Source of the DNA: Candidatus Poribacteria bacterium
GTDB lineage: Bacteria; Poribacteria; WGA-4E; WGA-3G
Assembly: GCA_028818705.1 (NCBI GenBank)
Contig: JAPPNJ010000220.1
Span: 1-63,115 of the forward strand
Direction of reading: 5' to 3'
DNA length: 63,115 bases
This document shows positions 8,644 to 16,808 of this stretch, one piece after another. The notes beneath the pieces are model-generated. The model made no database searches and was not told the origin of the DNA. It saw nothing but the letters and a program-made list of their open reading frames with translations. Position numbers and translations under genes: made by a program. How positions within the stretch are numbered: position 1 is the first letter of the stretch; each line of letters starts with the position of its first letter.

Positions 8644-9711
8644 TTGGACTTAACAGCGTATCGTGACCAGATTAACGAGATTGACGACCAGATTTTAGCA
8701 CTTCTGCGGAAGCGATCTGAAATTTCCCTACGGGTCGGTGTGTTAAAGGCAGAGGCAGGTGCTGCCAGCGTCTATGTTCCACATCGGCACAAGGAAGTCA
8801 TTGAACGCTTGAAGACGCAAAATCGAGGCGCTTTTCCCGAAGACGTCCTGGAGGCAATCTGGACAGAAATCTTATCTGCTTCTCGTTCCTTGCAAGAACC
8901 GGAGAGTGTGGCTTTCCTCGGTCCTATTGGCAGTTTTGGGCACATGGCATGTTTATCTCATTTTGGTTCGGCGGCTGAATTGATCCCTATCAGTCCGCAG
9001 ATCGACATTTTTACGGAGGTTGAAGCCGGTAGAGCAGATTACGGTGTGGTTGCTATTGCAAATTCGCTGCAAGGCACTGTTCGGGACGTTTTGGAGCGCT
9101 TTCAACGTACGCCATTGAAAATTTGTGCCGAGACATTCCAGCCCGTAAAACAGCATCTACTGTCCCAGTCTCCGATTAATGAAATTAAGTGTATCTACTC
9201 ACACCCGCAACCTTTCGCCCAATGCAGAAGATGGCTTAGTCGGTATATGGATGGTGTAGAGCAGGTCGAGGTTGTCAGCACCTCAGAAGCAGCGCTTCGA
9301 GCAGCACAGGAGCCATCCACAGCTGCTATCGCAAGTGAACTCGCAAGTGAAATTTATCAAATCCCTGTCGTCGCAAATGCTATTATGGATGAGCCAGATA
9401 ACACCACCCGTTTTTTTGTTCTTGGTAGCCACGCTGCCGAACCCAGTGGGCATGACCGGACCTCTCTCTTTTTGGCAATTCAGGACAGGGTCGGCGCGCT
9501 TCATCAAGTTCTTGGAATTTTAAAAGAAGCGCGGTTGAACATGAGTTATCTCGAATCTTTACCGTCCCGCGCCAAACCGTGGGAGTATATCTTTTTTGTT
9601 GAGATTGATGGACATGTTACCGACGAAAGCGTCACCGCCGCACTTGAAAAACTTGAAGGGTTGTGCCGAGAGGTCAAAATACTCGGATCTTATCCGCGTG
9701 GTACTCGGTAA
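8644..9711 (+). CDS. pheA: Bifunctional chorismate mutase / prephenate dehydratase
   Basis: Converts chorismate to prephenate and then to phenylpyruvate for phenylalanine synthesis in the cytoplasm. A chorismate mutase helical domain (residues 1-85, I-D-x-x-I-L-x-L-L-x-x-R) is followed by a prephenate dehydratase domain (about 88-262) with the catalytic T255-R-F257, and a C-terminal ACT domain (about 272-352) carrying ESLPSR (304-309), the phenylalanine-binding motif. Allosteric feedback by Phe is therefore likely. The start is TTG at 8644, with GGAG about nine bases upstream; no ATG is suitably placed. The length of 355 residues is normal. Its stop overlaps the start of queG (TAATG), implying coupled translation. 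Confidence 0.93.
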   Translation: MDLTAYRDQINEIDDQILALLRKRSEISLRVGVLKAEAGAASVYVPHRHKEVIERLKTQNRGAFPEDVLEAIWTEILSASRSLQEPESVAFLGPIGSFGHMACLSHFGSAAELIPISPQIDIFTEVEAGRADYGVVAIANSLQGTVRDVLERFQRTPLKICAETFQPVKQHLLSQSPINEIKCIYSHPQPFAQCRRWLSRYMDGVEQVEVVSTSEAALRAAQEPSTAAIASELASEIYQIPVVANAIMDEPDNTTRFFVLGSHAAEPSGHDRTSLFLAIQDRVGALHQVLGILKEARLNMSYLESLPSRAKPWEYIFFVEIDGHVTDESVTAALEKLEGLCREVKILGSYPRGTR

Positions 9712-10841
9712 TGCTTACACTAACACAACAAATTCAAGCACGCGCAAGCGAACTCGGATTTGAACTCGTCGGAATTACATCCGCAGCACACAGCGAAACA
9801 ATCGCTCGATACCAGCAGTGGATAGAGAATGGGTACGCTGGGAAGATGCACTATCTCAAAAGGCATCTTCCTCTCAAAGCAGATGTTCGGCAGCTGCTCA
9901 CAGAGGCAAAATCTGTTATTAGCCTCGCAATGAACTATTATACCTTGGATCCACCGAAGGCACTCGCCGAGGATTCAGGACGCGGACAGATTTCTCGCTA
10001 TGCTTGGGGTGATGACTATCACGAACTTATCCGTGGACGACTTTTAGAACTCGTCGAATTTATTAAGCATACTGCTGAAAGCGAATTAAAGACCCGTGTC
10101 TGTGTCGATACTGCTCCCATTCTTGAAAGGGAATATGCTCAAAAAGCAGGTATCGGCTGGATCGGCAAAAATACGAACTTGATTCATTGGCGTTCCGGTT
10201 CTTGGTATTTCCTCTCCGAGATTCTTGTGAATATCGTCTTGGAATCAGAGACACCACCACTTCGGGGGAGTTGCGGGACTTGCACCCGCTGCATTGAAGA
10301 ATGTCCGACGGATGCAATCATTGAGCCAAACCTCCTCGATTCCCGTCTCTGTATTTCGTATCTCACGATTGAACTCAAGGAGAGTATTCCAAGGCAACTA
10401 CGCTCTAAAATGGGAAACCTGATTTTTGGGTGCGACATCTGCCAAGAGGTCTGCCCTTGGAACAGCAAAGCCGTACCGACAACTGAGCCAGGATTCCACC
10501 CACGCGATGGAAATCTTGCGCCGAAGTTATTATCGCTTATCGGCATGACACAGCAGGAGTTTAGCAAGCGGTTCAAGGGGAGTCCGATCAAACGTGCGAA
10601 ACGCCGAGGGTTCTTACGAAATGTCCTTGTTGCCATCGGTAATTGGAGAGAGAAGCGTGCTGTTCCTGCACTCAAAGGCGCCTTGGCGGATGAGGAGCCT
10701 TTGATACGCAGTCATGCTGCATGGGCATTGGGGAGAATTGGCGGCGAAACTGCCAGACAAACATTACAGACGCGATTAACCGTTGAGACTGAGCCAGAGG
10801 TTATTACTGAAATTCAGGACGCGCTCTTAGAGATAGAGTGA
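9711..10841 (+). CDS. queG: Epoxyqueuosine reductase
   Basis: Reduces epoxyqueuosine to queuosine at the tRNA wobble position, using cobalamin and two [4Fe-4S] clusters. The N-terminal region carries the catalytic/cobalamin domain. A ferredoxin-like section has CGTCTRCIEECP and CDICQEVCPWN (near residues 187-250), and a HEAT/PBS-lyase-like repeat pair lies at the C-terminus (about 315-370). Length is about 376 residues, typical. The ATG at 9711 overlaps the pheA stop codon; the frame is open further upstream inside pheA but the family N-terminus (ELGFELVGIT) fits this start. queF, an earlier enzyme of the pathway, lies at 34412 on the other strand. Confidence 0.93.
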   Translation: MLTLTQQIQARASELGFELVGITSAAHSETIARYQQWIENGYAGKMHYLKRHLPLKADVRQLLTEAKSVISLAMNYYTLDPPKALAEDSGRGQISRYAWGDDYHELIRGRLLELVEFIKHTAESELKTRVCVDTAPILEREYAQKAGIGWIGKNTNLIHWRSGSWYFLSEILVNIVLESETPPLRGSCGTCTRCIEECPTDAIIEPNLLDSRLCISYLTIELKESIPRQLRSKMGNLIFGCDICQEVCPWNSKAVPTTEPGFHPRDGNLAPKLLSLIGMTQQEFSKRFKGSPIKRAKRRGFLRNVLVAIGNWREKRAVPALKGALADEEPLIRSHAAWALGRIGGETARQTLQTRLTVETEPEVITEIQDALLEIE

Positions 10842-10863
10842 TCATCAGGGAGGAACGAGAAAA

Positions 10864-11484
10864 ATGCGTGAAATAGCAGCTGAACATCAGATAGCAGCGC
10901 CCGGTACCGGCACAAATGGGCTCGCATGGCAGGGAACATCAATCTGGAGTGTTGAGGGGCCCGGTCCTATCCACAAAATCAATCCTCAGACTGGGGCAGT
11001 TGAATTAACGCTCTCTCCGTCTTTCCCAGGTTCCTCTGGTATAGAGTCGGATGGTGAGCATCTCTGGTATAACAGCATCCGGCAACAGACTTTTTACAAA
11101 CTCACAATTCCTGAACTCGAGATCGTTACGACTTTCCCATCGCCCGGAGAGGGACCGCACGGATTGGCATGGGATGGTGAACACCTCTGGAGTGTTGATA
11201 TGAACACCAGTCGTTTAGTGAAGCAGTGTCCCGAGACAGGCGAAATCTTGGCTGAATTTCCGACACCGGGCGGTCGCGCACACGGACTCGCTTGGGATGG
11301 AGAGGCACTTTGGAATGCTGATACAAATGACCACATCATTTACCGAATCCACCCGGAATCTGGTGAGGTTCTTAGGAACCTTGCATGCCCTGGTGAACCG
11401 CACGGGCTCACTTGGGATGGCACGGCGTTGTGGTACGGTGATGATGCCGTAAAGACAATCTGTAGGTTCAGTGTATCCGAATGA
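10864..11484 (+). CDS. Small beta-propeller (YncE/Vgb-like) protein
   Basis: A 206-residue protein without a signal peptide, made of about five repeats of the form PHGLAWDGEHLW...D...I.....TGE, each roughly 40 residues. This is the blade pattern of NHL/YncE/virginiamycin-B-lyase-like propellers, which serve as binding or lyase scaffolds. No catalytic residues can be assigned with confidence. GGAGG lies ten bases upstream of the ATG. It begins 22 bases after queG and could be read in the same transcript, but a functional link is not evident. Confidence 0.7.
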   Translation: MREIAAEHQIAAPGTGTNGLAWQGTSIWSVEGPGPIHKINPQTGAVELTLSPSFPGSSGIESDGEHLWYNSIRQQTFYKLTIPELEIVTTFPSPGEGPHGLAWDGEHLWSVDMNTSRLVKQCPETGEILAEFPTPGGRAHGLAWDGEALWNADTNDHIIYRIHPESGEVLRNLACPGEPHGLTWDGTALWYGDDAVKTICRFSVSE

Positions 11485-11602
11485 GGTGGAACGAGAGTGA
11501 GAAGATATTGAGAAACTGCAGATATGGAGTCGCCTCTGATTTAGGGATCAAATTTTTAGATTTCTATAATTTTCAAAATAATGCACCTTTTTCGCCTATA
11601 AA

Positions 11603-11631
11603 TTGTGTCATTAATAATTGAAATCTATATT
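11603..11631 (+). promoter_or_regulatory. Possible promoter of the FG-GAP protein
   Basis: TTGTGT (11603-11608), 17 bases, TATATT (11626-11631). A small hairpin CGGAGA/TCTCCG follows at 11642-11666 in the putative leader. The rest of the 11485-11734 gap shows nothing further. Confidence 0.4.
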
Positions 11632-11734
11632 TAATAAACAGCGGAGAAAACAAAAGAGAATCTCCGAAGCAAAATGAACCATTCCTTTCGGTTTGGGGGA
11701 ACTTAGGTAATATCAAATAGCGGGGGAGAGTGAA

Positions 11735-14512
11735 GTGAGAAAATTACAAATAGTCGTATTAATTTTATTTTTTGGAATCGGGGCGGTTATGCAAAGCAGT
11801 GCCGACCGAGTACAACTCAATACGAGTGCTGCTGTCATCCAAGACAATCTCGGTTCGACTGTTGCTATAGGTGGTGATTACGCTATGGTAGGTGTTCCGA
11901 AAGATGACACTGATCACGGCAGAGATGTTGGCTCAGTCCAAGTTTTTATTCGCACTGAAGCCGGTTGGGTGCAACATCAAAAACTGAATGCTAGCGACGC
12001 GGCAAGTGGAGAGCGATTCGGAGCAGCACTCGCAATGAGCGGCAATTACGTCCTCATTGGTGCACCCAAGAAAGAAGGTGCCGGAAGGAATTCAGGTGCA
12101 GCGTACGTCTTTGAGCGACGCGGCACTGAATGGGTCGAGCAAGCCAAACTCGTCGCATCTGATGAGATGCGTGGCGACTATTTCGGCATCTCAGTAGCAC
12201 TTGATGAAAGAACCGCCCTCGTTGGAGCGCATCGTGCAAATGAACCCTTCGCTGACGGAGGTGCCGTTTACGTCTTTGAGCGGACCGGAGAAATCTGGAA
12301 CCAAACAGCCAAACTTTTAGCACCTGATGGCGACCACTTCGCATACTTCGGCTTTTCCGTTGGACTTGATGCGAATACTGCAATCGTTGGTGCAATTCGA
12401 GATGGTGAAGCCGGTGAAAATGCTGGTGCCGCCTATGTTTTCGTGAGGGACGAATTCGGATGGGTGCCTCAAACAAAACTCTTGGGTAACAATACCGATG
12501 CGGAAGATAGGTTTGGTTACGCAGTCGATATTGACGGTGATTTCGCTATTGTCACATCACCTCGCAACAGAGGCATTGGTGCCGCTTACATCTATAGACG
12601 CGAAGGCACTGAATGGGAACAAAAAAGAAATCGCGTCCGGATCCGTATGATTCCGATTGACCCAGATGGTGCAACTTCTTTTGGTGTTTCTGTCGCTATC
12701 AGCGGAGATACTGCAGTCATCGGAGCAACAGGAGGTGTAATCGGTGACAAAGAGAGCGGTGCAGCGTATGTCTTTACGCAGAATGAACCTCCCTTTTGGA
12801 ATCAACACACAAAATTAGCCGCAGGCGATAGACAGAGTGGTGATCAACTCGGATTTGCTGTTGCCATTAGTGGCGATGAAATTATAGCAGGTGCCCCGAC
12901 GCACAACGCCGGCGGAAGAGCTTCTGGTGCTGCTTATATTTTTGAACGAAATGAAGAAGCAAAATGGGTAGAAAGTGGTAAGTTGAGTGACGGAGAAACC
13001 GCTTCTGAAGATCAGTTTGGAACCGCTGTCGCTATCAGTGGCAATATTGCTATTGCTGGCGCTCAGCAAGCCGATGACGTCGCACCCAATGCTGGTGCTG
13101 CATATATTTTTGAGCGAGGCGGTGTTCTCTGGCTACAGCGCGGAAAACTCACCGCCGCCGACGGAAAGGCTGGAGATCTGTTCGGAAATGCTGTTGCCAT
13201 CAGTGGCGACACAATCCTGATTGGTGCTCCTGGTGTTGATGATGCCGGACCAGAAGCCGGTGCAGCGTATATTTTCGTGAAGGCAGGCGAGGAATGGATT
13301 CAACAGGCAAAATTAATTGGGGCTGATCTCGAAATCTTTGATCGGTTCGGATCAACCCTGGCAATACATGAGAATACCGCTGTAGTCGGTGCCTACGGGA
13401 AAGATGAACTCAGCGTGGATTCCGGTGCCGCTTATGTCTTTGTCCGAAACGGTGCCGCTTGGACACAACAGGCGAAACTAACACATCGCAATGCTGTACC
13501 CGGAGATCATTTTGGATTTGCCGTTGCTGTCTATGGCGATAACGCTCTTATCGGAGTACCCCGGAGTGATGCAGCAGGACCAGATTCAGGTATAGCCTAC
13601 CTCTTTACCCGCAACGGAGGCGCATGGCGACAAGACCGTCAGTTTATTCCAAGTGATATCAGCATTGGGGATGAATTCGGTTCCGCCGTCGATCTCGTCA
13701 AGGGTGCCGCTATTATCGGAGCACCTAAGGAGAATCGAAATCAGGAGGACATGGGTGCTGCCTATGTCTTCGTGGAAACACGAGATGCTTGGGCCCAACA
13801 AGCCAAACTTACTGCAACTGATGGCGAAGCCGGAGACGAATTCGGCATTTCTGTCGCACTCCACGAAGATACCGCAATCATCGGCGCATGGAAAGACAAT
13901 CATCCACTGGTTGATCCCGGGGCAGACCCAACATTGGAAGTCGACAAAGGTTCAGCCTATTCTTTCCTACGCGATGGGTTATCTTGGGTAGAGAAGCGTC
14001 GAATTTCTGCTTCTGACACGAACCGATCTGACCTATTTGGTGCCTCCGTCGCAATCAAAGGCTCGTTTGCCATCGTCGGTGCTTCAGGCAGCGATAGTGC
14101 AGGGGCGAACTCAGGCTCCGCTTTTATCTATAATCCAATTGATCTCGGATTTCGCTCTGCAGAAATCCCTTTCTCTGTTGATCCAACATCGAAGACGCTG
14201 ACTACCCTTGGACATATTAAACAGACGACGATTTTTCAGAATTATCCGAATCCGTTTAATCCCGAAACCTGGTTCCCCTATAATCTGGCGGAACCCACGG
14301 AAGTTGTTGTGAAAATCTACGATATCCAGGGTGGACTGGTACGCCAGTTGGATATCGGGTTACAACAACCCGGCAGCTATCGCGATCGGGAAAAAGCCGC
14401 GTACTGGGATGGCAGAGATGCGTCCGGAGAAATTGTCGCAAGCGGTATCTACTTCTATACATTCACTGCTGGCGATTTCCAACGGACACGTCGCATGGTA
14501 ATTTTGAAGTAG
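11735..14512 (+). CDS. Secreted FG-GAP repeat protein with FlgD-Ig-like tail
   Basis: A 925-residue exported protein. The signal peptide covers about residues 1-22. Then come about fourteen repeats of roughly 55 residues (AAxDxxxGDxFGxxVAISGDxAIVGAPxxxxxGxxxGAAYVFxR), the FG-GAP/integrin-alpha-like propeller type, covering residues 30-800. The last 90 residues hold a FlgD-Ig-like module (NYPNPFNPETW, YDIQGGLVRQL, AAYWDGRDASG, SGIYFYTF, ending MVILK) of the sort used as a surface-sorting or anchoring tail. The GTG start is chosen for the GGGAG eight bases upstream and the resulting signal peptide. Probably a surface adhesion or ligand-binding protein; ligand unknown. Confidence 0.85.
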   Translation: MRKLQIVVLILFFGIGAVMQSSADRVQLNTSAAVIQDNLGSTVAIGGDYAMVGVPKDDTDHGRDVGSVQVFIRTEAGWVQHQKLNASDAASGERFGAALAMSGNYVLIGAPKKEGAGRNSGAAYVFERRGTEWVEQAKLVASDEMRGDYFGISVALDERTALVGAHRANEPFADGGAVYVFERTGEIWNQTAKLLAPDGDHFAYFGFSVGLDANTAIVGAIRDGEAGENAGAAYVFVRDEFGWVPQTKLLGNNTDAEDRFGYAVDIDGDFAIVTSPRNRGIGAAYIYRREGTEWEQKRNRVRIRMIPIDPDGATSFGVSVAISGDTAVIGATGGVIGDKESGAAYVFTQNEPPFWNQHTKLAAGDRQSGDQLGFAVAISGDEIIAGAPTHNAGGRASGAAYIFERNEEAKWVESGKLSDGETASEDQFGTAVAISGNIAIAGAQQADDVAPNAGAAYIFERGGVLWLQRGKLTAADGKAGDLFGNAVAISGDTILIGAPGVDDAGPEAGAAYIFVKAGEEWIQQAKLIGADLEIFDRFGSTLAIHENTAVVGAYGKDELSVDSGAAYVFVRNGAAWTQQAKLTHRNAVPGDHFGFAVAVYGDNALIGVPRSDAAGPDSGIAYLFTRNGGAWRQDRQFIPSDISIGDEFGSAVDLVKGAAIIGAPKENRNQEDMGAAYVFVETRDAWAQQAKLTATDGEAGDEFGISVALHEDTAIIGAWKDNHPLVDPGADPTLEVDKGSAYSFLRDGLSWVEKRRISASDTNRSDLFGASVAIKGSFAIVGASGSDSAGANSGSAFIYNPIDLGFRSAEIPFSVDPTSKTLTTLGHIKQTTIFQNYPNPFNPETWFPYNLAEPTEVVVKIYDIQGGLVRQLDIGLQQPGSYRDREKAAYWDGRDASGEIVASGIYFYTFTAGDFQRTRRMVILK

Positions 14513-14563
14513 TAAGCTTCACTACCGTCGCTAATAACGATTGAATAGAGATACGTTAATAAA

Positions 14564-14594
14564 ATACTCCCAATGCCTCTGGGCTTAGGAGTAT
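14564..14594. promoter_or_regulatory. Hairpin ATACTCC/GGAGTAT before a lipoprotein gene
   Basis: ATACTCC (14564-14570) and GGAGTAT (14588-14594) pair perfectly, with CCC/GGG inside the loop. It lies between two same-direction genes and could be a terminator for the first or an mRNA leader element for the second. No T-run follows. Confidence 0.35.
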
Positions 14595-14617
14595 ATCAAG
14601 TGCAAAGGAGAGTAAAA

Positions 14618-15721
14618 ATGCTTCGTATATGGATGCTATGCCTGACACTTTTACTTGCAGTGATGGGTTGTAAATCGCAAACGCTGCAGGAACATCTTTT
14701 AGAACCGCCATTGCCTCTCACTAATTTCGCACTGATCCGGAACGGGGCGACTGCGAAAGCCTCACAATCTGTCCCAAATCACCGCGCCGAGGAGGTAATC
14801 GATGGTGATACCACCTCCGAGACTTGGGATGAAGGCAGTGGTTGGGGAAGTAGTTTGGAACACTTACGCACCTCCGATCTGAACAAACGTCCTTACGTAT
14901 CTGTGACACTTGCTAAACCGGTTGACATCCGAGAGATTGTCATGTGGACAATTGACTCTGAAAAACATCCAGCACAACAATTCGGATTGAAGGACTATCG
15001 GATTGAGTATTGGCACGGCACCGGTTGGGAACTTGTTCCATCAGGTGACACGAAAGATAAGCAGTACACAGCGCGAAACAACACCAAAGGTAAACGAGTT
15101 CATGAAATTCGAGACCGTTTAATTGCCAGCAAAATACGGCTCGTGCCAGTATCTTCAAATGACACAGTGCGTAACTACCAGCATATGGCGGGTAGCCGAC
15201 CGGTATATGAAGTAGAAGGCATTGCGCGGGTGATGGAATTAGAGGTTTGGGGCTATGCAGCGCCAGAGGTGCACACGCTTAAGCAGATTGCACAAGGCAT
15301 GCCACCAGCATCAGTGACGCAGGTCGTTCTGACAGAAACACAGGAAGGCAAAGCGCAACACGAACCGACGATTAAGGAAATCATCAAGGGCGTCTTAAAT
15401 CAATACGAACTCGGATATGATATGGCAAATCTGACGCAAGTTATGTCCTGTTTCTCAAAAGCGTATTTATCCAACGGACGCACATACCAAGATGTTGAAT
15501 CAAAGGCAGCACGCTTTTTTGAGGTCTATCATCAGATTGATATGACCCTGACTAACATTGACATCCATCCCAATATCGCTGACGATACAGCGATTGTAAC
15601 GGGCGGATACACACTACAATACAGCCCGATAGAGAACGGGAAAGTTGAACAAACATCGGGCAAATTGACACTGATTTTCGCGAATGAAGCGGAAACGTGG
15701 CGGATTATACGAGCAGAATAA
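14618..15721 (+). CDS. Lipoprotein with discoidin-like and NTF2/SnoaL-like regions
   Basis: About 367 residues. The signal ends in LAVMGC (lipobox Cys near residue 17). The first half (about 30-215) resembles an F5/8-type-C (discoidin) sugar-binding module: NxALxxNGATAKASQS, VIDGDTTSETWD, VxLAKPVDIREIVMWT. The second half (about 255-367) looks like an NTF2/SnoaL-type cone domain (FSKAYLSNGRTY, IADDTAIVTGGYTL, WRIIRAE). This suggests an envelope protein that binds a carbohydrate. ATG at 14618 has AAGGAG upstream. Both domain calls are by pattern, not by alignment. Confidence 0.6.
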   Translation: MLRIWMLCLTLLLAVMGCKSQTLQEHLLEPPLPLTNFALIRNGATAKASQSVPNHRAEEVIDGDTTSETWDEGSGWGSSLEHLRTSDLNKRPYVSVTLAKPVDIREIVMWTIDSEKHPAQQFGLKDYRIEYWHGTGWELVPSGDTKDKQYTARNNTKGKRVHEIRDRLIASKIRLVPVSSNDTVRNYQHMAGSRPVYEVEGIARVMELEVWGYAAPEVHTLKQIAQGMPPASVTQVVLTETQEGKAQHEPTIKEIIKGVLNQYELGYDMANLTQVMSCFSKAYLSNGRTYQDVESKAARFFEVYHQIDMTLTNIDIHPNIADDTAIVTGGYTLQYSPIENGKVEQTSGKLTLIFANEAETWRIIRAE

Positions 15722-15767
15722 GGGCGCGGAATTCAAAACTTGGACCGTACCTACGAAGGACTCAAAA

Positions 15768-16670
15768 ATGACCCAAGAACAGTCTAATCAACCTCATACT
15801 AACCCAAATGGGTCTATTCCCAGATCCAAATATAAAGCTAAGACAAATGCTGTCCGTGAGGACAACATTTGGGCAAAGTCTTATATCAGCGATGGGTATT
15901 TACTGCTTCCAGATATCATCACAGCGGAGGAATGCGACGCCCTAAAAGCAGAGATGGTAAAAATCTTCCGTGGGGACTACCAGTATGAAGCAATTCCACC
16001 GATGCCAGAGACGGCGAGCGAAATGGAAGTATTGGATAGAATCATGTGTGTCGGTGAACCACACGTCTTTAGTCCATTGGTGCGACGTTACATCGAACAT
16101 CCAAAAACCTGTGAAGTGCTTCGAGAGATTGTGGGCGCACACATTCCATTTTGGGATGGTGGTGTGAAGTGTATGCAGTCGATGATGTTAAGCAAAGTGC
16201 CGGGACATACGGGTAATCCGTGGCATCAGGATGAGCACCCAATTCCGACGCGGGATAGATCGCTTATTGGCGTGTGGATTACATTAGACGATGCCACTGT
16301 TGATAACGGATGTCTGTGGGTTCTACCGAATAGCCATCGCTCTGGCGTCATATACGACCGAGTACCTCATGACAAACGCCACGAATTTGATAGCTGCCAC
16401 GAAGCTGTCGGGTTTGATGATAGAGGCGAAATCCCAATTGAGATGTCAGCCGGTAGTGCTCTCTTTTTTAACGGTTACCTTCTACACCGTTCCAAGAAAA
16501 ACCGTAGTGATAAATTCCGGCGTATACTTGTGAGTCATTACTGTTCGACAGCATCGTGGTTGGGTTGGAAGGGACAGCGGAATTACCGTGGTGTTGTTAC
16601 CGTCGCAGGCGAAGACCCCTATATCGACGAAGGGTACGTTACGCCAAACGTGTGGGCAAGATGGGAGTAA
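15768..16670 (+). CDS. Phytanoyl-CoA dioxygenase (PhyH) family protein, copy 1
   Basis: A 300-residue Fe(II)/2-oxoglutarate-dependent oxygenase. The double-stranded beta-helix carries H153-Q-D155 in NPWHQDEHP and a distal H240 followed by an arginine-rich strand (RSKKNRSDKFRR), matching the 2-His-1-carboxylate iron site and the 2-oxoglutarate-binding arginine. The substrate cannot be read from the sequence; it is only distantly similar to the paralogues at 22086 and 32105. ATG 15768 has GAAGGA seven bases upstream. It follows the lipoprotein gene after 46 bases and may share its transcript. Confidence 0.85.
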   Translation: MTQEQSNQPHTNPNGSIPRSKYKAKTNAVREDNIWAKSYISDGYLLLPDIITAEECDALKAEMVKIFRGDYQYEAIPPMPETASEMEVLDRIMCVGEPHVFSPLVRRYIEHPKTCEVLREIVGAHIPFWDGGVKCMQSMMLSKVPGHTGNPWHQDEHPIPTRDRSLIGVWITLDDATVDNGCLWVLPNSHRSGVIYDRVPHDKRHEFDSCHEAVGFDDRGEIPIEMSAGSALFFNGYLLHRSKKNRSDKFRRILVSHYCSTASWLGWKGQRNYRGVVTVAGEDPYIDEGYVTPNVWARWE

Positions 16671-16724
16671 ATTCAGGGCAATTCCGTTGGATACAAATAT
16701 AACCGAAGTTGCACCGATTATAAA

Positions 16725-16748
16725 CATAGCACCCTCTGGGGTGCTATG
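16725..16748. terminator. Bidirectional intrinsic terminator between convergent genes
   Basis: CATAGCACC (16725-16733) and GGTGCTATG (16740-16748) form a nine-pair stem between two converging genes. T-rich sequence follows on the right (CGCTTTT) and on the left when read on the other strand (TTTAT). Confidence 0.65.
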
Positions 16749-16808
16749 CCCGCTTTTACCTGAAAGCTTGTACGCAAATGTCTAAAATTTATTAAGCAGC
16801 AACTTGGG

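Noticed and set aside
11642..11734. Cyclic-di-GMP riboswitch before the FG-GAP gene
   Set aside because: Some strings look similar (AGGTAA, GCGGGG), but the conserved core of the class is missing; only a small hairpin is certain.
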